Shown: one piece after another, positions 7,054 through 14,517 of the stretch
Layout: the number at the start of each line of letters is the position of its first letter
Numbering within the stretch: the first letter of the stretch is position 1
Assembly: GCA_003222945.1 (NCBI GenBank)
Contig: QHXM01000092.1
Coordinates: 1 to 34,019, forward strand
DNA: 34,019 nt
Origin: Acidobacteriota bacterium
GTDB lineage: Bacteria > Acidobacteriota > Blastocatellia > Pyrinomonadales > Pyrinomonadaceae
Direction: 5' to 3'
The notes under the pieces: generated by a model
What the model was told of the DNA's origin: nothing
The model's input: only the letters and a program-made list of their open reading frames with translations
The model's database searches: none
Program-made: the position numbers and the translations under genes

Positions 7054-7467
7054 TCAAGGACCATTTTTAGCGGGCCTCATCTCGTCGGGGATGATTTTCC
7101 AGCCACCCTCTTTAACGAAGCTAAGAGTGATCCAACCGCCGCCACTGGCCTCTTTAACTTTAACGTCCAGCGTCGCCGAGTCGCCCTTCACCTGTTCGTT
7201 GCGCGGCTCGCCCTCGAAATTAGCGTAGTCTTCGGCGGAAGCGACAAGGTAATCATCTACAGATTGGTTCTTGCTCTTAGCCCTGCTCTGCGCTCTGTCT
7301 AAAAAGCTACTGGCTACGAGCTTTTTCATCGCGGCTGCATCTCGCTTCTGCGCAGCCTGCGAGAATGATTTATAAGCATCCGTAGGCGAAGATGCTCCTT
7401 CCTTGCTGCATGAAATGAACGCGAGAGCGATAAGGATTAGGAGCGAAACAACCTTGCTTCTTTGCAT
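7054..7467 (-). CDS. Putative lipoprotein, NTF2-like (DUF4878-like)
   Basis: A 137-residue protein with a lipoprotein signal: a basic N-terminus, hydrophobic core LLILIALAF and lipobox ISCS with Cys at residue 20. The mature part has the usual order of small NTF2-like lipoproteins: an N-terminal helix (SPTDAYKSFSQAAQKRDAAA), a second helix with MKKLVASSFLDRA, then strands ending in GGWITLSFVKEGGWKIIPDE. This DUF4878-like cone-shaped fold usually holds a small ligand or acts as an envelope accessory; the role here is unknown. It is the first gene of a four-gene minus-strand cluster that encodes small envelope proteins. Confidence 0.72.
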   Translation of the reverse strand: MQRSKVVSLLILIALAFISCSKEGASSPTDAYKSFSQAAQKRDAAAMKKLVASSFLDRAQSRAKSKNQSVDDYLVASAEDYANFEGEPRNEQVKGDSATLDVKVKEASGGGWITLSFVKEGGWKIIPDEMRPAKNGP

Positions 7468-7650
7468 ACCTGATCATCCCTTTTTAGGTCGAGTTGATAT
7501 ATAGCTAAACTTCTTTTGGTCGGTAAGTAAATCTAGTTTGACCCGGGTAACGAGAACTAAAGAGGAGCTTAAAGCGAGGCTATACTATAACCGTTTTCGG
7601 TCATGTGCAATAGATAAGGAGAAGAGATTGCGTAAGAACAGGAAGCAAAA

Positions 7651-7697
7651 GCAGCAGACAGGAGTAGCTAAAAGCGTTCTGCTCTTCTGCCTGCTGC
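7651..7697. terminator. Hairpin downstream of bioY
   Basis: GCAGCAGACAGGAGTAGC (7651-7668) can pair with GCTCTTCTGCCTGCTGC (7681-7697) with a few mismatches around a 12-base loop. It lies 25 bases beyond the bioY stop. The rest of the gap 7468-7721 contains no gene that I can see. The arms are built from short CAG-rich words, as in the other intergenic palindromes. Confidence 0.5.
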
Positions 7698-7721
7698 CCT
7701 ATAAGCTCATTCAGTAATCAG

Positions 7722-8318
7722 CTAACTTCTGCGTGAAGATTTGCGCAAGATAGCCCAGCCTGATGGAAGCACTGCCGCCGCGAACACAATCTTGACAACG
7801 TCTCCGATGAGAAACGGCGCGACTCCGGCTTGAAACGCAGCCGAAGCGTTGACGAAGCGAGAGAGCCACGCCCAGCCGCTCAGCAAAATCAGAATTGAGC
7901 CAAGCGCCATCGCAGCCGCAGCAGTCAAAAATCGTCTGTCCCACCCGCGCTCAGCAAGCAGCCCGACGAGGAACGCTGCCAAAGGGTATGACAAAAGATA
8001 ACCGCTCGTGGGGCTGAACAATAGATGCGCTACGCCGCTTCCGCCCGCAGCGAAGAATGGAAGCCCGCCCGCGCCTTCGATTAAGTAAGCTATCATCGCA
8101 AGCGTCCCCAGGCGCGATCCAAGAAGCGCGCCTGACAGAAGAACCGCGAAGGTTTGCAGTGTTATAGGCACTGGCGTCCAGGGAAGCGGAATGGCAACCT
8201 GCGCGGAAAGCGCAATTAGAAGACTGAAGCCTATGACCAGAGCGGCGGAGCGTAATAGGTCTAGCGGCGCGAGCGCAACGCTCGTCAACGTTTCAGCTTT
8301 TGTGTATGAAGCGTTCAT
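7722..8318 (-). CDS. bioY: Biotin transporter substrate-binding subunit BioY
   Basis: A 198-residue integral membrane protein with about six hydrophobic segments and the BioY hallmark PWTPVPITLQTFAVLLSGA around residues 46-64. Further family features are LFSPTSGYLLSYPLAAFLVG in the middle and a final GVAPFLIGDVVKIVFAAAV segment. BioY is the S-component of the energy-coupling-factor biotin uptake system and binds biotin directly. No ATPase (BioM) or T-component (BioN) is next to it, so it either uses a shared EcfAT module encoded elsewhere or acts alone, as some BioY proteins do. The start has only a weak ribosome-binding site. It follows the pyrophosphatase gene on the same strand, separated by a 17-bp perfect hairpin. 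Confidence 0.92.
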   Translation of the reverse strand: MNASYTKAETLTSVALAPLDLLRSAALVIGFSLLIALSAQVAIPLPWTPVPITLQTFAVLLSGALLGSRLGTLAMIAYLIEGAGGLPFFAAGGSGVAHLLFSPTSGYLLSYPLAAFLVGLLAERGWDRRFLTAAAAMALGSILILLSGWAWLSRFVNASAAFQAGVAPFLIGDVVKIVFAAAVLPSGWAILRKSSRRS

Positions 8319-8333
8319 GGTAAAAGCAGAATT

Positions 8334-8411
8334 CAGAATACAGGAGTCAGGAGTTAGAAGAAAAGAAAAAATGGGTTTGCGGCCTTATCCCCTTCTGACT
8401 CCTGTATTCTG
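8334..8411. repeat. Inverted repeat, GGAGTCAG-word family
   Basis: CAGAATACAGGAGTCAG (8334-8350) and CTGACTCCTGTATTCTG (8395-8411) are perfect 17-base complements. The left arm is extended on both sides by repeats of the same words (AGAATTCAGAATA, GGAGTTAGAAG). The spacer is purine-rich, then mixed. It begins seven bases beyond the pyrophosphatase stop codon and ends just before the bioY start, so it may separate the two transcripts. The same words appear as a single arm at 25654-25690. Confidence 0.85.
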
Positions 8412-8418
8412 CCTTTCA

Positions 8419-11031
8419 TTAAGATTTGACTAAACCTTCTGTGTCAGTTCCCATCTCGCCCGCGACTTCTATGCGCGCCTCTTTGCCGATACGCATCCCG
8501 TGGAAGGAACGCCAGACGAAGAAGAGCGAGACGAGGAAGAAGATTGCGGCCAAGATGTGCGTCAAGGTTGCATCGCCGTTGCGCGCCGTTAAGCTTACCG
8601 CTAACTCTACTGCGAGCAGTCCGAAGAGCGTCGTAAACTTGATTACAGGATTAAGCGCAACCGACGAAGTATCTTTGAAAGGATCGCCAACGGTGTCGCC
8701 TACAACCGTAGCATCGTGCAAGGGCGTGCCCTTCGCTTTCAATTCAACCTCTACGACCTTCTTCGCATTGTCCCAAGCGCCTCCGGCGTTCGCCATGAAG
8801 ATCGCCTGATAGAGTCCGAAGACCGCGATTGAAATCAGATAGCCTATGAAGAAGTAAGGCTCTACGAATGCGAATGCGAGCGTTGAGAAGAAGACCGTCA
8901 GGAAGATATTGAACATCCCTTTTTGCGCATACTGCGTGCATATCTGAACGACCTTCTTGCTATCTTCGACCGAAGCCTTCTCGACTCCTTCCAATCTAAT
9001 GTTGGCCTTGATGAACTCGACCGCGCGGTAAGCTCCCGTAGTGACGGCTTGCGTCGAAGCGCCCGTGAACCAGTAGATTATAGCTCCACCCGTAATCAGT
9101 CCGAGAACGAACGGCGCGTGTAGGATTGAAAGATTGCTGATCGCCTCTGTGTCCTTCAATCCATTGGTCAGCGCCATGATAATTGAGAAGATCATCGTCG
9201 TAGCACCAACGACAGCCGTTCCAATTAACACAGGTTTAGCCGTAGCCTTGAACGTGTTGCCCGCGCCGTCGTTCTCTTCCAAGAGATGTTTGGCGCGCTC
9301 GAAGTTTATATCCATGTTGAAATCACGCTTAACTTCCGCTTCGATATCGGGGACTTGCTCTATGAGCGAGAGTTCATAAACAGACTGCGCGTTATCCGTC
9401 ACCGGACCGTAAGAGTCAACGGCAATCGTCACAGGCCCCATGCCGAGGAAACCAAAGGCCACGAGGCCGAAGGCGAAGACGGGCGCGACCGTGACAGTTG
9501 CTGTGGATACCATGAGAAGGCCGAGTCCTTGAGTGCTCACGAGGAAAGCAACGCTCATCAGAGCGACTATGCTAATGCCTAACCAGTAGGCCGAAAAATT
9601 TCCGGCGACGAGGCCAGAAAGAATGTTGAGCGACGCGCCGCCCTCTTTCGACGACGTGACGACTTCGCTGACGTGGCTAGATTCTGTCGAAGTGAAGACC
9701 TTGACGAGTTCTGGAATGATAGCTCCGGCTAGCGTGCCGCAGGAGATGATCGTTGCAAGCTTCCACCACTGCGTTGTGTCGCCAGCAAGGTCAGGAATGA
9801 CCAGATAAGATACTGCGTAGGTCAGCGCAACAGAGATGATAGACGTTATCCAGACGAGCGATGTCAAGGGCGCTTCAAAGTTCATCACGTCCTTATTGGC
9901 GTAACGCGCCTTTGCGATAGCTTCGTTGACGAAATATGAAACGGCGCTCGCTATAATCATCATGATACGCATCACGAAAATCCATACGAGCAGTTGAATC
10001 CGAACGGTCACGGAAGGCACTGCCAGAAGTATGAACGTGATGAGCGCAACGCCCGTCACGCCGTAAGTCTCGAAGCCGTCAGCCGACGGACCAACTGAAT
10101 CGCCAGCGTTATCGCCCGTGCAGTCGGCAATCACGCCTGGGTTGCGCGCGTCATCCTCTTTAATCTTGAAGACAATCTTCATCAGGTCAGAGCCGATGTC
10201 AGCGATCTTCGTAAAGATTCCGCCAGCGATGCGAAGCGCGGCAGCACCCAAAGATTCACCGATTGCGAAGCCTATGAAGCAAGGGCCAGCGTAGTCGCCC
10301 GGAATAAACAGCAGTATGCAGAGCATGATTAGAAGTTCTACCGATATAAGCATCATGCCAATGCTCATGCCTGCGCGAAGCGGAATCGCGTAGATCGGAT
10401 AGGGCTTGCCCGCGAGTCCTGCGAAAGCTGTGCGAGAGTTTGCGAACGTGTTGACGCGAATGCCGAACCATGCGACGCCGTAGCTTCCCGCTATGCCGAC
10501 AAGACTGAAAGCGACGATGATGGGAAGCGTTACAGAGAGCGATTTGCCGGGCACGGGCGCTAGAACGCCGAAGTATAGAACTATGATTGCTGCTATGAAG
10601 ACCCATAGAACAAGTATGAATTTGCCCTGTGTTGTAAGGTAAGTCTTGCACGTCGCGTAGATCAGTTCGGAGATTTCGCGCATGGAGCGATGCACGGGCA
10701 GCTTCTTCAGGTTCATGTAGATTGCAAGCCCGAAGAGAAGGCCTAGAAAGCAGACAACAAGACCCACAAGTAGAAGCGAGCGACCGTTGAAGCCGCCGAA
10801 GAATGTTACGTCCGAGAGGTCCGGCAACTTCAATGCTGCTTCTCCGCCTGCTTCAGTCGGAGCGGCTAGAGCGGACTTTGAGTTGAAGAGGAGAGCGCCA
10901 ATGATGCCGACTAGAGCAAACGCGCTGCGCTTTGCCCGGAGAGCGAATGAGTGTTGATGAGAGCCTGTCAAGACCTTCTTGCTTTTAAGTCCGAGCAGTA
11001 AAAGAGAGATACCTAAAATAGAGTAGAGCAT
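8419..11031 (-). CDS. hppA: Membrane-bound cation-pumping pyrophosphatase
   Basis: An 870-residue protein with about sixteen membrane helices. The active-site region (residues about 292-324) has EDDARNPGVIADCTGD followed by NAGDSVGPSADGFETYG, the Asp-rich pyrophosphate/Mg site. DSYGPVTDNA (539-548) and a C-terminal VGDTVGDPFKDTSSVALNP complete the family set. It hydrolyses pyrophosphate to pump H+ or Na+ across the membrane. The wording of these motifs is that of the Bacteroidetes/Verrucomicrobia-like branch, some of which pump Na+ or both ions; the ion here is not decided. At the potassium-dependence site it has GNTFKATAK (591-599), a Lys where K+-dependent enzymes have Ala, but Ala three residues later. 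The ATG at 11031 follows GGAG by six bases and is preferred over an upstream GTG at 11100. Confidence 0.93.
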   Translation of the reverse strand: MLYSILGISLLLLGLKSKKVLTGSHQHSFALRAKRSAFALVGIIGALLFNSKSALAAPTEAGGEAALKLPDLSDVTFFGGFNGRSLLLVGLVVCFLGLLFGLAIYMNLKKLPVHRSMREISELIYATCKTYLTTQGKFILVLWVFIAAIIVLYFGVLAPVPGKSLSVTLPIIVAFSLVGIAGSYGVAWFGIRVNTFANSRTAFAGLAGKPYPIYAIPLRAGMSIGMMLISVELLIMLCILLFIPGDYAGPCFIGFAIGESLGAAALRIAGGIFTKIADIGSDLMKIVFKIKEDDARNPGVIADCTGDNAGDSVGPSADGFETYGVTGVALITFILLAVPSVTVRIQLLVWIFVMRIMMIIASAVSYFVNEAIAKARYANKDVMNFEAPLTSLVWITSIISVALTYAVSYLVIPDLAGDTTQWWKLATIISCGTLAGAIIPELVKVFTSTESSHVSEVVTSSKEGGASLNILSGLVAGNFSAYWLGISIVALMSVAFLVSTQGLGLLMVSTATVTVAPVFAFGLVAFGFLGMGPVTIAVDSYGPVTDNAQSVYELSLIEQVPDIEAEVKRDFNMDINFERAKHLLEENDGAGNTFKATAKPVLIGTAVVGATTMIFSIIMALTNGLKDTEAISNLSILHAPFVLGLITGGAIIYWFTGASTQAVTTGAYRAVEFIKANIRLEGVEKASVEDSKKVVQICTQYAQKGMFNIFLTVFFSTLAFAFVEPYFFIGYLISIAVFGLYQAIFMANAGGAWDNAKKVVEVELKAKGTPLHDATVVGDTVGDPFKDTSSVALNPVIKFTTLFGLLAVELAVSLTARNGDATLTHILAAIFFLVSLFFVWRSFHGMRIGKEARIEVAGEMGTDTEGLVKS

Positions 11032-11100
11032 TAAATTCTCCACGATGCGCGTGATTCCTTTCTGTTCGTTAAATAGGCGGCGAGACAGCAGGGGATTCAC

Positions 11101-11367
11101 GGAAAAAGAGTCTCACCACAAAAAAGCGCGAAGCATGAGACAGACCAATGGACAGAGAAGGGAGCGCGTCCCTCGGTCTATACTTAAGAAAACCAGTCGC
11201 GCTTGAAAGCGTTCATTATGTCCGATTAGTGGCTTGAATGTCCACTATCCGAGTTGTGAATGGAAGCGTAAAAAATTTATGATCCTCAGGATATAATGCT
11301 GTTAGCAAATGAAATGGGAGACTTGTTAGATGCTCTTTTAATCAGAAAGCGATCCACAACTTCTGTA
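11101..11367. other. Gene-free upstream region of the pyrophosphatase
   Basis: I see no convincing coding region here on either strand. It presumably holds the minus-strand promoter of the pyrophosphatase gene, but I cannot point to a clear -35/-10 pair. At 11325-11333 the sequence GTTAGATGC matches the usual form of an integron cassette boundary core, 138 bases before the next such core at 11463; see the findings. Confidence 0.5.
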
Positions 11368-11469
11368 CCCTAACAACTCGTTCAACCGGGGCGCGAATAG
11401 CGTATCTTTCATCTGCGAGACTAACTTCTTATCATGGCTCCTCGCGCCGCGTTAATCCGAGCGTTAGGC
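11368..11469 (+). other. attC-like recombination site 1
   Basis: A 102-base site with the layout of an integron attC. The left core CCCTAAC (11368-11374) continues as AACTCGTTCAACCGGGGCGCG. The right side reads TCGCGCCGCGTTAATCC and ends GAGCGTTAGGC, with core GTTAGGC at 11463-11469. The inner arms, around GGGGCGCGA and TCGCGCC, pair. Left and right cores are complementary, as required for a folded single-strand attC. Both the flanking words (AACTCGTTCAA, and CGAGC before the core) and the length fall inside the known attC range. Recombination would cut between G11463 and T11464. Confidence 0.75.
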
Positions 11470-12000
11470 GCGGAGTCGAATGGCTAACTCGAAACGCCTG
11501 AATGCCGAAGCATAATATTATGAGAAATGGTAACTGGAGACAGAAGATAGTCCCTGCCCTCATGATTGCTGGAGTAGCATCTCTTTTACTCAGCCTGCTC
11601 TTTGGCGGATTTATCTTTTATCAATGGATGCTTGCTTGTGAGGCTACAGCTACGTCTCTGGCTCTGTTTGTGGCCTACTTGCATTATTATCGCCATGATA
11701 CTCGCAAATCTAAATGGCTGCCGCTGTTGTCGCTGTCTGTGATTGGAGCATCCGGTGGAGCGAAGAGCTTCTATGTGGCGACAGGCAGAGATACGCCATT
11801 GCTCGTAGTGGGAATATTGCTGGCTGCTGTGGCTTGGTTCTTTGTCGCATCTTGGATGATTTGGCGGGCAGAGCGACGTGTTGTTGGCTAAGGTAAATGT
11901 TCGGGACATGCCGCGCCTAACAACTCAACCCGACCGTCCTTAGCTTGTCTCTCATCGTCGCTTGCTTGTACATCTAAGCATTGTCGCTTGCGGTCGGGCG
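11464..12000 (+). mobile_element. Lone integron-type gene cassette (537 bp)
   Basis: The interval runs from the cut point of attC-like site 1 to the putative cut point of site 2 and holds one open reading frame in the same direction as the sites, the standard form of a mobile gene cassette. The start codon is 38 bases from the left boundary and the stop lies 25 bases before the left core of the terminal attC, both usual. No integrase gene and no attI site are visible in this window, so it fits an isolated cassette or a minimal attC cluster lacking an integrase. The right boundary coincides with the stop codon of the next, oppositely oriented gene, which suggests insertion at a secondary site. 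Confidence 0.68.
11502..11891 (+). CDS. Cassette-encoded small membrane protein
   Basis: A 129-residue hydrophobic protein of no family I recognise. It has a basic N-terminus (MPKHNIMRNGNWRQK), about four membrane helices (roughly residues 16-36, 40-60, 69-86 and 93-115) and a basic C-terminus (RAERRVVG). Both ends would be cytoplasmic. A second ATG at 11520 is an equally possible start; neither has a strong ribosome-binding site, which is usual for cassette genes. It is the only gene inside the attC-flanked segment. Small hydrophobic proteins of unknown role are common cargo of chromosomal cassettes. It is the only plus-strand gene between cstA and the SIR2 operon. Confidence 0.7.
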   Translation: MPKHNIMRNGNWRQKIVPALMIAGVASLLLSLLFGGFIFYQWMLACEATATSLALFVAYLHYYRHDTRKSKWLPLLSLSVIGASGGAKSFYVATGRDTPLLVVGILLAAVAWFFVASWMIWRAERRVVG

Positions 12001-12006
12001 TTAATC
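11915..12006 (+). other. attC-like recombination site 2, right end degenerate
   Basis: The left core GCCTAAC (11915-11921) is followed by AACTCAACCCGACCG; the right arm CGGTCGGG (11991-11998) is its perfect complement over CCCGACCG, and is followed by CGTTAATC. The candidate right core GTTAATC (12000-12006) departs from GTTRRRY at one position. Alternatively CGTTAATC is the inner part of the right arm, as in site 1 (GCGTTAATCC), and the true outer core has been lost. Either way the site sits directly 3' of the cassette gene in the correct orientation. The stop codon of the minus-strand gene at 12001 lies within it. Confidence 0.62.
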
Positions 12007-12294
12007 TCTCTCTTCGCCAGATAGCTTCTTCATAATGCCCGCGAATTTCTCAACATCATCGCGTGTACGCTCCAAGCTGCGGCGGCTGTCAAGGTAGGCT
12101 TGCCAGTGCGGGGTGTTCGTTACGGCCTTTATGGTGTCTTCGTCCAGGACCTGTGCCATCAAAGCTATCAGGTCGCTTATGACGCGCGTGTGGTCCAGGA
12201 GGGATTCTATGATTGAGTAGGCAAGACGCGCCTGCTCGAAATCGAGATCGCGTGGGCTTGTCGCAGCATTCCTCTCTTCCCTTTGCTCGCTCAT
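12001..12294 (-). CDS. Small helical hypothetical protein
   Basis: A 97-residue charged protein, apparently all helical: a first helix around FEQARLAYSIIESLLDHTR, a second LIALMAQVLDEDTIKAV, and a third RRSLERTRDDVEKFAGIMKK. I recognise no family. The start codon at 12294 overlaps the stop of the YgfZ-type gene in an ATGA, so the two are translationally coupled and probably functionally connected. A longer in-frame reading to 12462 would run through the upstream gene and gives a low-quality sequence, so I reject it. Its stop codon lies exactly at the right boundary of the gene cassette, so the original C-terminus or terminator may have been altered by cassette insertion. Confidence 0.65.
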   Translation of the reverse strand: MSEQREERNAATSPRDLDFEQARLAYSIIESLLDHTRVISDLIALMAQVLDEDTIKAVTNTPHWQAYLDSRRSLERTRDDVEKFAGIMKKLSGEERD

Positions 12295-13433
12295 GCGTTG
12301 CTCTCGGCGCGTTGCTGCTCCGCGTCCTCGTACCAACTGCCGCGCACGAAAGGAAGTTCTGTGACGTGGGCAGAAAGCTGCTCCGCATCGCCATAGATGA
12401 CGCGCACCGTTGTTCCGGGCGCTAGATAGTCGTATTTGATAATTGCGAGCGCAATGTGACAATTCAGGCTCGGCGAGAAGGTTACGGAAGTTATGCGGCC
12501 TATCTCTTTATCGTCTGTTGATTTGACTCGATCACCGCTTCTCACTTCTACTTGCTCATCGAAGCTCAAGCCAGCGAGTCTCTTTGCGACGTGACCGCGC
12601 CAGTGTATGCGCGCAATGATTTCCTGTCCTATGTAGCAGCCCTTCGTGAAGCTCACGGCATCGTCCCCTGCTGCTTCCAGCACAACGTTCGTCTCGTCCA
12701 CGTCCACACCGTAGCGCGGTATTCCGGCTTCTATGCGTAGAATGTCGAGCGCATCGAAGCCAACAGGTAGAGCGCCTGACGCAACGAGCGCATCCCACAA
12801 AGCGATTGCGTCGCCCGAATTGACGAATAGATCGAAACCTTCTTCCGCCGTGTGAGTCGCGCGTATCAGATGGAGCGTGTGGTCGCGCCACTTGAGTTCG
12901 ACCACGCGCAAGCGCTCAACCTGCGCAGCTTCTTCTCCGAGCGTCTCACGAATCGTTTGAGTTGCGCCTTTGCCCTGGACGGAGATGTGCGCTACTTCAT
13001 TCGTTAAATCCGTGACATGAAAATCTCCCGCGAGCTTGAAGCGTTCCAGGGTTTTCAGAACGCGCTCGTGCGTTGAGCTTTCGGTGTCGAAGAGAAAGCG
13101 GTCGCTTGAAAGCCGCAGCACGCGCACGCTCGCTATGAGCCGACCCTGCGCGTTTGGAAACGCCGCGCGCATCCAACCCTGCACTTCCAGAGCTTTGACA
13201 TCGTTTGTGACGAGACCGTTCAGGAACTGTTCAGCCTCCGTGCCCGCGACCTCTATACGCCCGCGCGAAGAGAAATCTATAAGCCCTGCGCCGCCCTCAC
13301 GCACCACTTTGTACTCAGCCGCAACGTCACCATACGAAGCGGGAAGAAGACGGTTGGATTCTTCCTCCATCTTCGCGCCAAGACGTTTGTGCATCTCGTC
13401 AAGCGGAGATGTTAGAGTTACAGCTTGCTCCAT
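12291..13433 (-). CDS. ygfZ: Folate-binding protein YgfZ / GcvT-like
   Basis: A 380-residue protein of the aminomethyltransferase (GcvT) fold. The family signature KGCYIGQE is at residues 264-271, with the cysteine thought to be important for YgfZ function. Other matches are the N-terminal GLIDFSSRGRIEVAGTEAEQ (50-69), LNGLVTNDVKAL, and DILRIEAGIPRYGVDVDETN (230-249). YgfZ is a tetrahydrofolate-dependent accessory factor for assembly or repair of iron-sulfur enzymes, and is not the glycine-cleavage T-protein. The length is somewhat above that of E. coli YgfZ because of an N-terminal extension. The small helical protein is coupled downstream. The start has no strong ribosome-binding site. Confidence 0.88.
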   Translation of the reverse strand: MEQAVTLTSPLDEMHKRLGAKMEEESNRLLPASYGDVAAEYKVVREGGAGLIDFSSRGRIEVAGTEAEQFLNGLVTNDVKALEVQGWMRAAFPNAQGRLIASVRVLRLSSDRFLFDTESSTHERVLKTLERFKLAGDFHVTDLTNEVAHISVQGKGATQTIRETLGEEAAQVERLRVVELKWRDHTLHLIRATHTAEEGFDLFVNSGDAIALWDALVASGALPVGFDALDILRIEAGIPRYGVDVDETNVVLEAAGDDAVSFTKGCYIGQEIIARIHWRGHVAKRLAGLSFDEQVEVRSGDRVKSTDDKEIGRITSVTFSPSLNCHIALAIIKYDYLAPGTTVRVIYGDAEQLSAHVTELPFVRGSWYEDAEQQRAESNA

Positions 13434-13462
13434 TGGATGTGACCGCTCCTATAAGCGCTCTT

Positions 13463-13531
13463 GTCAGTACCGCCTGCGGTAGCGGGCGGGTTATTCGAGA
13501 TTACCCGCGCTCTACCGCAGGCGGTACTGAC
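13463..13531. repeat. Inverted repeat, GTCAGTACCGCC family
   Basis: GTCAGTACCGCCTGCGGTAG (13463-13482) and its exact reverse complement at 13512-13531 form a 20-bp perfect stem, which continues inward with GCGGG/CCCGC pairing. The left arm is itself partly palindromic (ACCGCCTGCGGT). It lies between the peroxiredoxin stop (about 25 bases away) and the ygfZ start (30 bases away). It could terminate the peroxiredoxin transcript. I believe this word occurs often between genes in Acidobacteriota genomes, but I cannot check that here. Confidence 0.88.
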
Positions 13532-13556
13532 TTAACTTCATCTACGCTTGACCGCT

Positions 13557-14159
13557 CTAATTCAGCTTCGCCAACTCTTCTTTCAGCTTACTGTAATCGT
13601 TCGCGTCGCCCGCTTTGAATTGCAGGTTGCTGTAGCGCACGACACCGTCTTTGTCTATCAGAAAGACCGTGCGATTGTTGAAGCCGACCGTCTCGTTGTA
13701 GCTGCCGTATAGGCGCGCGATCTTGTGGTCGTGGTCCGATAGGAGCGGGAACTGGAGTTTATGAAACTTTGCCCACTCCTGATGCGAGAAGACGTAATCG
13801 CCACTGACGCCGAGAACCGTCGCGTTCAGTTTCGACAACTCCGCGAAGGTGTCGCGCAAGGTGCAGACCTCTTTGGTGCAGCCGCCGGACCAATCGGCGG
13901 GATAGAAAGCAAGGATGACATTCTTGCCGCGCAAACTCGATAGCGCCATGTACTCTTCGGGCTTCAGGTGAATCGCTTCCTGCGTTGCATATGGCAGTCG
14001 AAAATCGGGCGCAGTCTCGCCGACTTTGGGCGGAGTGGTCGCGGCGTTGTCCTTATTATCATAAGCCGCGAGCACTGCTGCCGACGCGACTATGAAAAAG
14101 GCGGCCAGCGCTGCGACTGCTATTGAAAACCTTGAGAGCTTAAACAAGTGTGCTTTCAT
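13557..14159 (-). CDS. Exported PrxQ/BCP-type peroxiredoxin
   Basis: A 200-residue thioredoxin-fold peroxiredoxin. The peroxidatic Cys is in PADWSGGC (Cys94) and a second Cys follows five residues later (CTKEVC, Cys99), the C-x4-C arrangement of the PrxQ/bacterioferritin-comigratory type. It reduces hydrogen peroxide and organic peroxides with an external thiol partner. Residues 11-32 form a hydrophobic N-terminal segment, so the enzyme is probably exported or anchored facing the periplasm, unlike cytoplasmic BCP. The linker DNKDNAATTPPKVGETAPDF joins it to the catalytic domain. GAGAGG lies eight bases before the ATG. It precedes ygfZ on the same strand but a 20-bp hairpin lies between them. 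Confidence 0.88.
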   Translation of the reverse strand: MKAHLFKLSRFSIAVAALAAFFIVASAAVLAAYDNKDNAATTPPKVGETAPDFRLPYATQEAIHLKPEEYMALSSLRGKNVILAFYPADWSGGCTKEVCTLRDTFAELSKLNATVLGVSGDYVFSHQEWAKFHKLQFPLLSDHDHKIARLYGSYNETVGFNNRTVFLIDKDGVVRYSNLQFKAGDANDYSKLKEELAKLN

Positions 14160-14421
14160 TTTTGAACCTCTCTTTCAAAGCGCGCCCTCTTCGCTTGCGA
14201 GGCCGCAGACCGAAGGGCGCGCGTGCTATAAGCTTTGTAGTCCCGCCGCTCTGCTCCTGTTCGCGGCGATGCGAAGCCGGAAACTGTGGGCCTGGATGGT
14301 AAACGGGAGGCGCGCAGTCGCCCGCCCCAAACATGTATTTGTCCGACCGATTCCTTGAGAGACAGATGATGATGATACTCAATGCGTCTGAGCGCAGCAA
14401 GCGAGACCGCGCGATGATAAC

Positions 14422-14510
14422 GATGAATGCGGAACGATAAAGTAGGAACGGTGAATGATGAATGAAAGATAGAAGCTTTTCAGTTCATCGTTCCGCGTTC
14501 CTACTTCCAC
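14422..14510. repeat. Inverted repeat, GGAACG/GATGAA-word family
   Basis: AAGTAGGAACG (14440-14450) and CGTTCCTACTT (14496-14506) are perfect complements. Pairing continues inward through GATGAA with TTCATC and GAAAG with CTTTT, with mismatches. The left side has extra copies of the words CGATGAATGCGGAACGATAA, so the arms are unequal. The element ends eight bases before the stop codon of the beta-rich protein at 14518, on its 3' side. Related words (GATGAACGCGGAATG) recur in the element at 24203-24345. Confidence 0.75.
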
Positions 14511-14517
14511 GTTTCTC

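Noticed and set aside
12001-12462. Longer start for the small helical protein at 12462
   Set aside because: It would overlap about 170 bases of ygfZ; the ATG at 12294 forms a clean ATGA coupling.
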